A stretch of 64,000 nucleotides of DNA, from contig JAIXUC010000033.1 of NCBI GenBank assembly GCA_027483665.1, positions 62,001-126,000 on the forward strand, written 5' to 3'. A program made the translations under genes and the position numbers. The notes under the pieces are model-generated. The model worked only from the letters and a program-made list of their open reading frames with translations, did not search any database and had not been told where the DNA came from. This DNA is from Comamonadaceae bacterium. Lineage in GTDB: Bacteria > Pseudomonadota > Gammaproteobacteria > Burkholderiales > Burkholderiaceae_C. Positions 62,937-64,000 of this stretch are shown here, in pieces (the first letter of the stretch is position 1; the number at the start of each line of letters is the position of its first letter).

Positions 62937-63731
62937 TTAGCGGACGATGCCGCGCTGCGGCGAGCCGTTAGCAAGGAAGTCCAACATCATCTGGACGTCA
63001 TCCGCCGCCTCTGGTGCATCAAGGGCCAACTCAGCAATGCGTTGCTTGGCTTCCTTCAGCGTCAGGTCATCTCTGTACAAGGCCTTGTGCATGGCCTTGA
63101 CCGCGCTGATGCGCTCAGGCGAAAAGCCACGCCTGCGCAGGCCCTCGAAATTCATGGACCGAGGCTCTGCGGGCTGTCCCTGGCACATCACAAAAGGGGG
63201 CAGGTCGGCAAACAACAAAGAACACATGGCCGTCATACTGTGCGCGCCGATTCGAACAAACTGGTGCACGACGGTGAAGCCGCCCAGGATGGCCCAGTCC
63301 CCTACATGCACGTGGCCTGCCAACTGCGCGTTGTTGGCAAAAATCGTGTTGTTGCCCACCTGGCAATCGTGTGCCAGATGCACGTAGGCCATCATCCAGT
63401 TGTCGTCGCCAAGCCGCGTGACTTGTGCATCACTGGGTGAGCCAATGTTGAAGGTGCAGAACTCCCGGATGGTGTTGCGGTCGCCAATCACCAACTCGCA
63501 AGGTTCCCCCTGGTACTTCTTGTCCTGCGGAATGGCACCCAAAGAACAGAACTGAAAAATGCGGTTGTCTCGCCCGATGGACGTGTTGCCTTCAATCACG
63601 CAGTGCGGGCCGACGCTGGTTCCGCTACCGATGATGACGTCTGGCCCGATGACGGTGTAGGGGCCTACCGTCACGTCATCATCCAGTTCGGCGTCCGGGT
63701 GGACGATCGCTGTGGGGTGAATTCGGGACAT
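62937..63731 (-). CDS. lpxA: UDP-N-acetylglucosamine acyltransferase
   Basis: First enzyme of lipid A synthesis, 264 residues. It is a left-handed beta-helix of hexapeptide repeats, with the catalytic histidine in [12 protein letters not shown] and the C-terminal helix bundle. The ATG at 63731 follows GAGG and gives the family N-terminus [15 protein letters not shown]. It lies 11 bases after fabZ. The fabZ-lpxA-lpxB order is the standard Gram-negative one. Confidence 0.97.
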   Translation of the reverse strand: MSRIHPTAIVHPDAELDDDVTVGPYTVIGPDVIIGSGTSVGPHCVIEGNTSIGRDNRIFQFCSLGAIPQDKKYQGEPCELVIGDRNTIREFCTFNIGSPSDAQVTRLGDDNWMMAYVHLAHDCQVGNNTIFANNAQLAGHVHVGDWAILGGFTVVHQFVRIGAHSMTAMCSLLFADLPPFVMCQGQPAEPRSMNFEGLRRRGFSPERISAVKAMHKALYRDDLTLKEAKQRIAELALDAPEAADDVQMMLDFLANGSPQRGIVR

Positions 63732-63742
63732 GCGACTACGCC

Positions 63743-64000
63743 TCAAACGATGCTGCGCATGGTGCAGGTGAGGTCGGCCTCGGTTGCTACTTCTTGCCCA
63801 ACCAATGCCCGAGCCTTGAACTTGAATACTCTGGCCTTCATGCGCTCTAGAGCCACTTCCAGCAGCAACTGATCACCCGGCTCGACCGGGCGCTTGAATC
63901 GAGCACCGTCGATACCTGCGAAGTAATAGACGGTGTTCTCGTCTGGCGTTTCGTCCACAGCGTCGAAAGCCAACAGCGCAGCCGCCTGAGCCAAAGCCTC
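63743..64000 (-). CDS. fabZ: FabZ, 3-hydroxyacyl-ACP dehydratase (5' part cut by window edge)
   Basis: Fatty-acid elongation dehydratase of the hot-dog fold. Only the C-terminal 85 residues are in view, open to the right edge: [13 protein letters not shown] (the helix carrying the catalytic Glu), [21 protein letters not shown], and the final strand [15 protein letters not shown]. It is followed by lpxA. Confidence 0.95.
   Translation of the reverse strand, partial: EALAQAAALLAFDAVDETPDENTVYYFAGIDGARFKRPVEPGDQLLLEVALERMKARVFKFKARALVGQEVATEADLTCTMRSIV

Overview
This 64 kb GC-rich window is a chromosomal segment of a betaproteobacterium, most likely order Burkholderiales and family Comamonadaceae. 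The evidence is the gene content and order: pstSCAB-phoU, ftsH-folP-glmM, der-bamB-yfgM-hisS-ispG-rodZ-pilW-rlmN-ndk, sucA-sucB-lpd-zapE, carA-carB-greA and fabZ-lpxA-lpxB-rnhB, plus FtsH and RodZ proteins typical of that group. Most genes are on the minus strand, packed with 1 to 4 base start/stop overlaps. I see no tRNA, rRNA, CRISPR array, IS element or prophage. No gene-free stretch exceeds about 190 bases.

Layout. 1-4.5 kb: high-affinity phosphate uptake (phoU partial, pstB, pstA, pstC, pstS), read from a PhoB-type promoter. 4.6-5.2 kb: a divergent fasciclin-domain lipoprotein with its own Pho box. 5.2-13 kb: polyphosphate and phosphorus-stress genes. These are ppx, a histone-H1-like ribbon-helix-helix protein, and a tightly coupled minus-strand run of an OlsB-like acyltransferase, a PlcP/LpxH-type metallophosphoesterase, a GT4 glycosyltransferase, ppk1 and sixA. 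13-17.6 kb: a GNAT gene, glmM, folP and ftsH, with a sigma32-like promoter at ftsH and a terminator just before folP. 17.8-21.6 kb: a GGDEF/EAL protein and an orphan TAXI binding protein. 21.6-33.4 kb: a housekeeping block covering ribosome assembly, the outer-membrane BAM machinery, histidine tRNA charging, isoprenoids, cell shape, type IV pili, RNA modification, ndk, rluB and scpB. 33.5-38.4 kb: rluD, bamD, a DinG-family helicase and a PP2C phosphatase. 38.4-46 kb: a hypothetical secreted protein, zapE, and the 2-oxoglutarate dehydrogenase genes. 46.1-53.5 kb: an accessory surface/glycosylation island with a Gly/Val-rich lipoprotein, a TPR plus beta-barrel outer-membrane protein (Slam/T11SS-like), a FecR-domain protein with a TbpB-like C-terminal barrel, a GT4, a TPR-GT41 (SPINDLY/OGT-like) and a GT2. 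53.5-64 kb: rlmE, yhbY, a DUF4149 gene, greA, carB, carA, an rRNA methyltransferase, rnhB, lpxB, lpxA and partial fabZ.

How the genes work together. The first 13 kb read as a phosphorus-economy locus: uptake (Pst), storage and turnover (Ppk1/Ppx) and, by inference, replacement of phospholipids by phosphorus-free lipids (OlsB-like, PlcP-like and glycosyltransferase). Half-site-like Pho repeats lie in front of the five-gene run. The other candidate system is the 46-53 kb island: a possible outer-membrane translocon paired with a FecR/beta-barrel cargo, next to glycosyltransferases that could decorate it. The usual rlmE-ftsH neighbourhood is split here by about 36 kb, which suggests a rearrangement.
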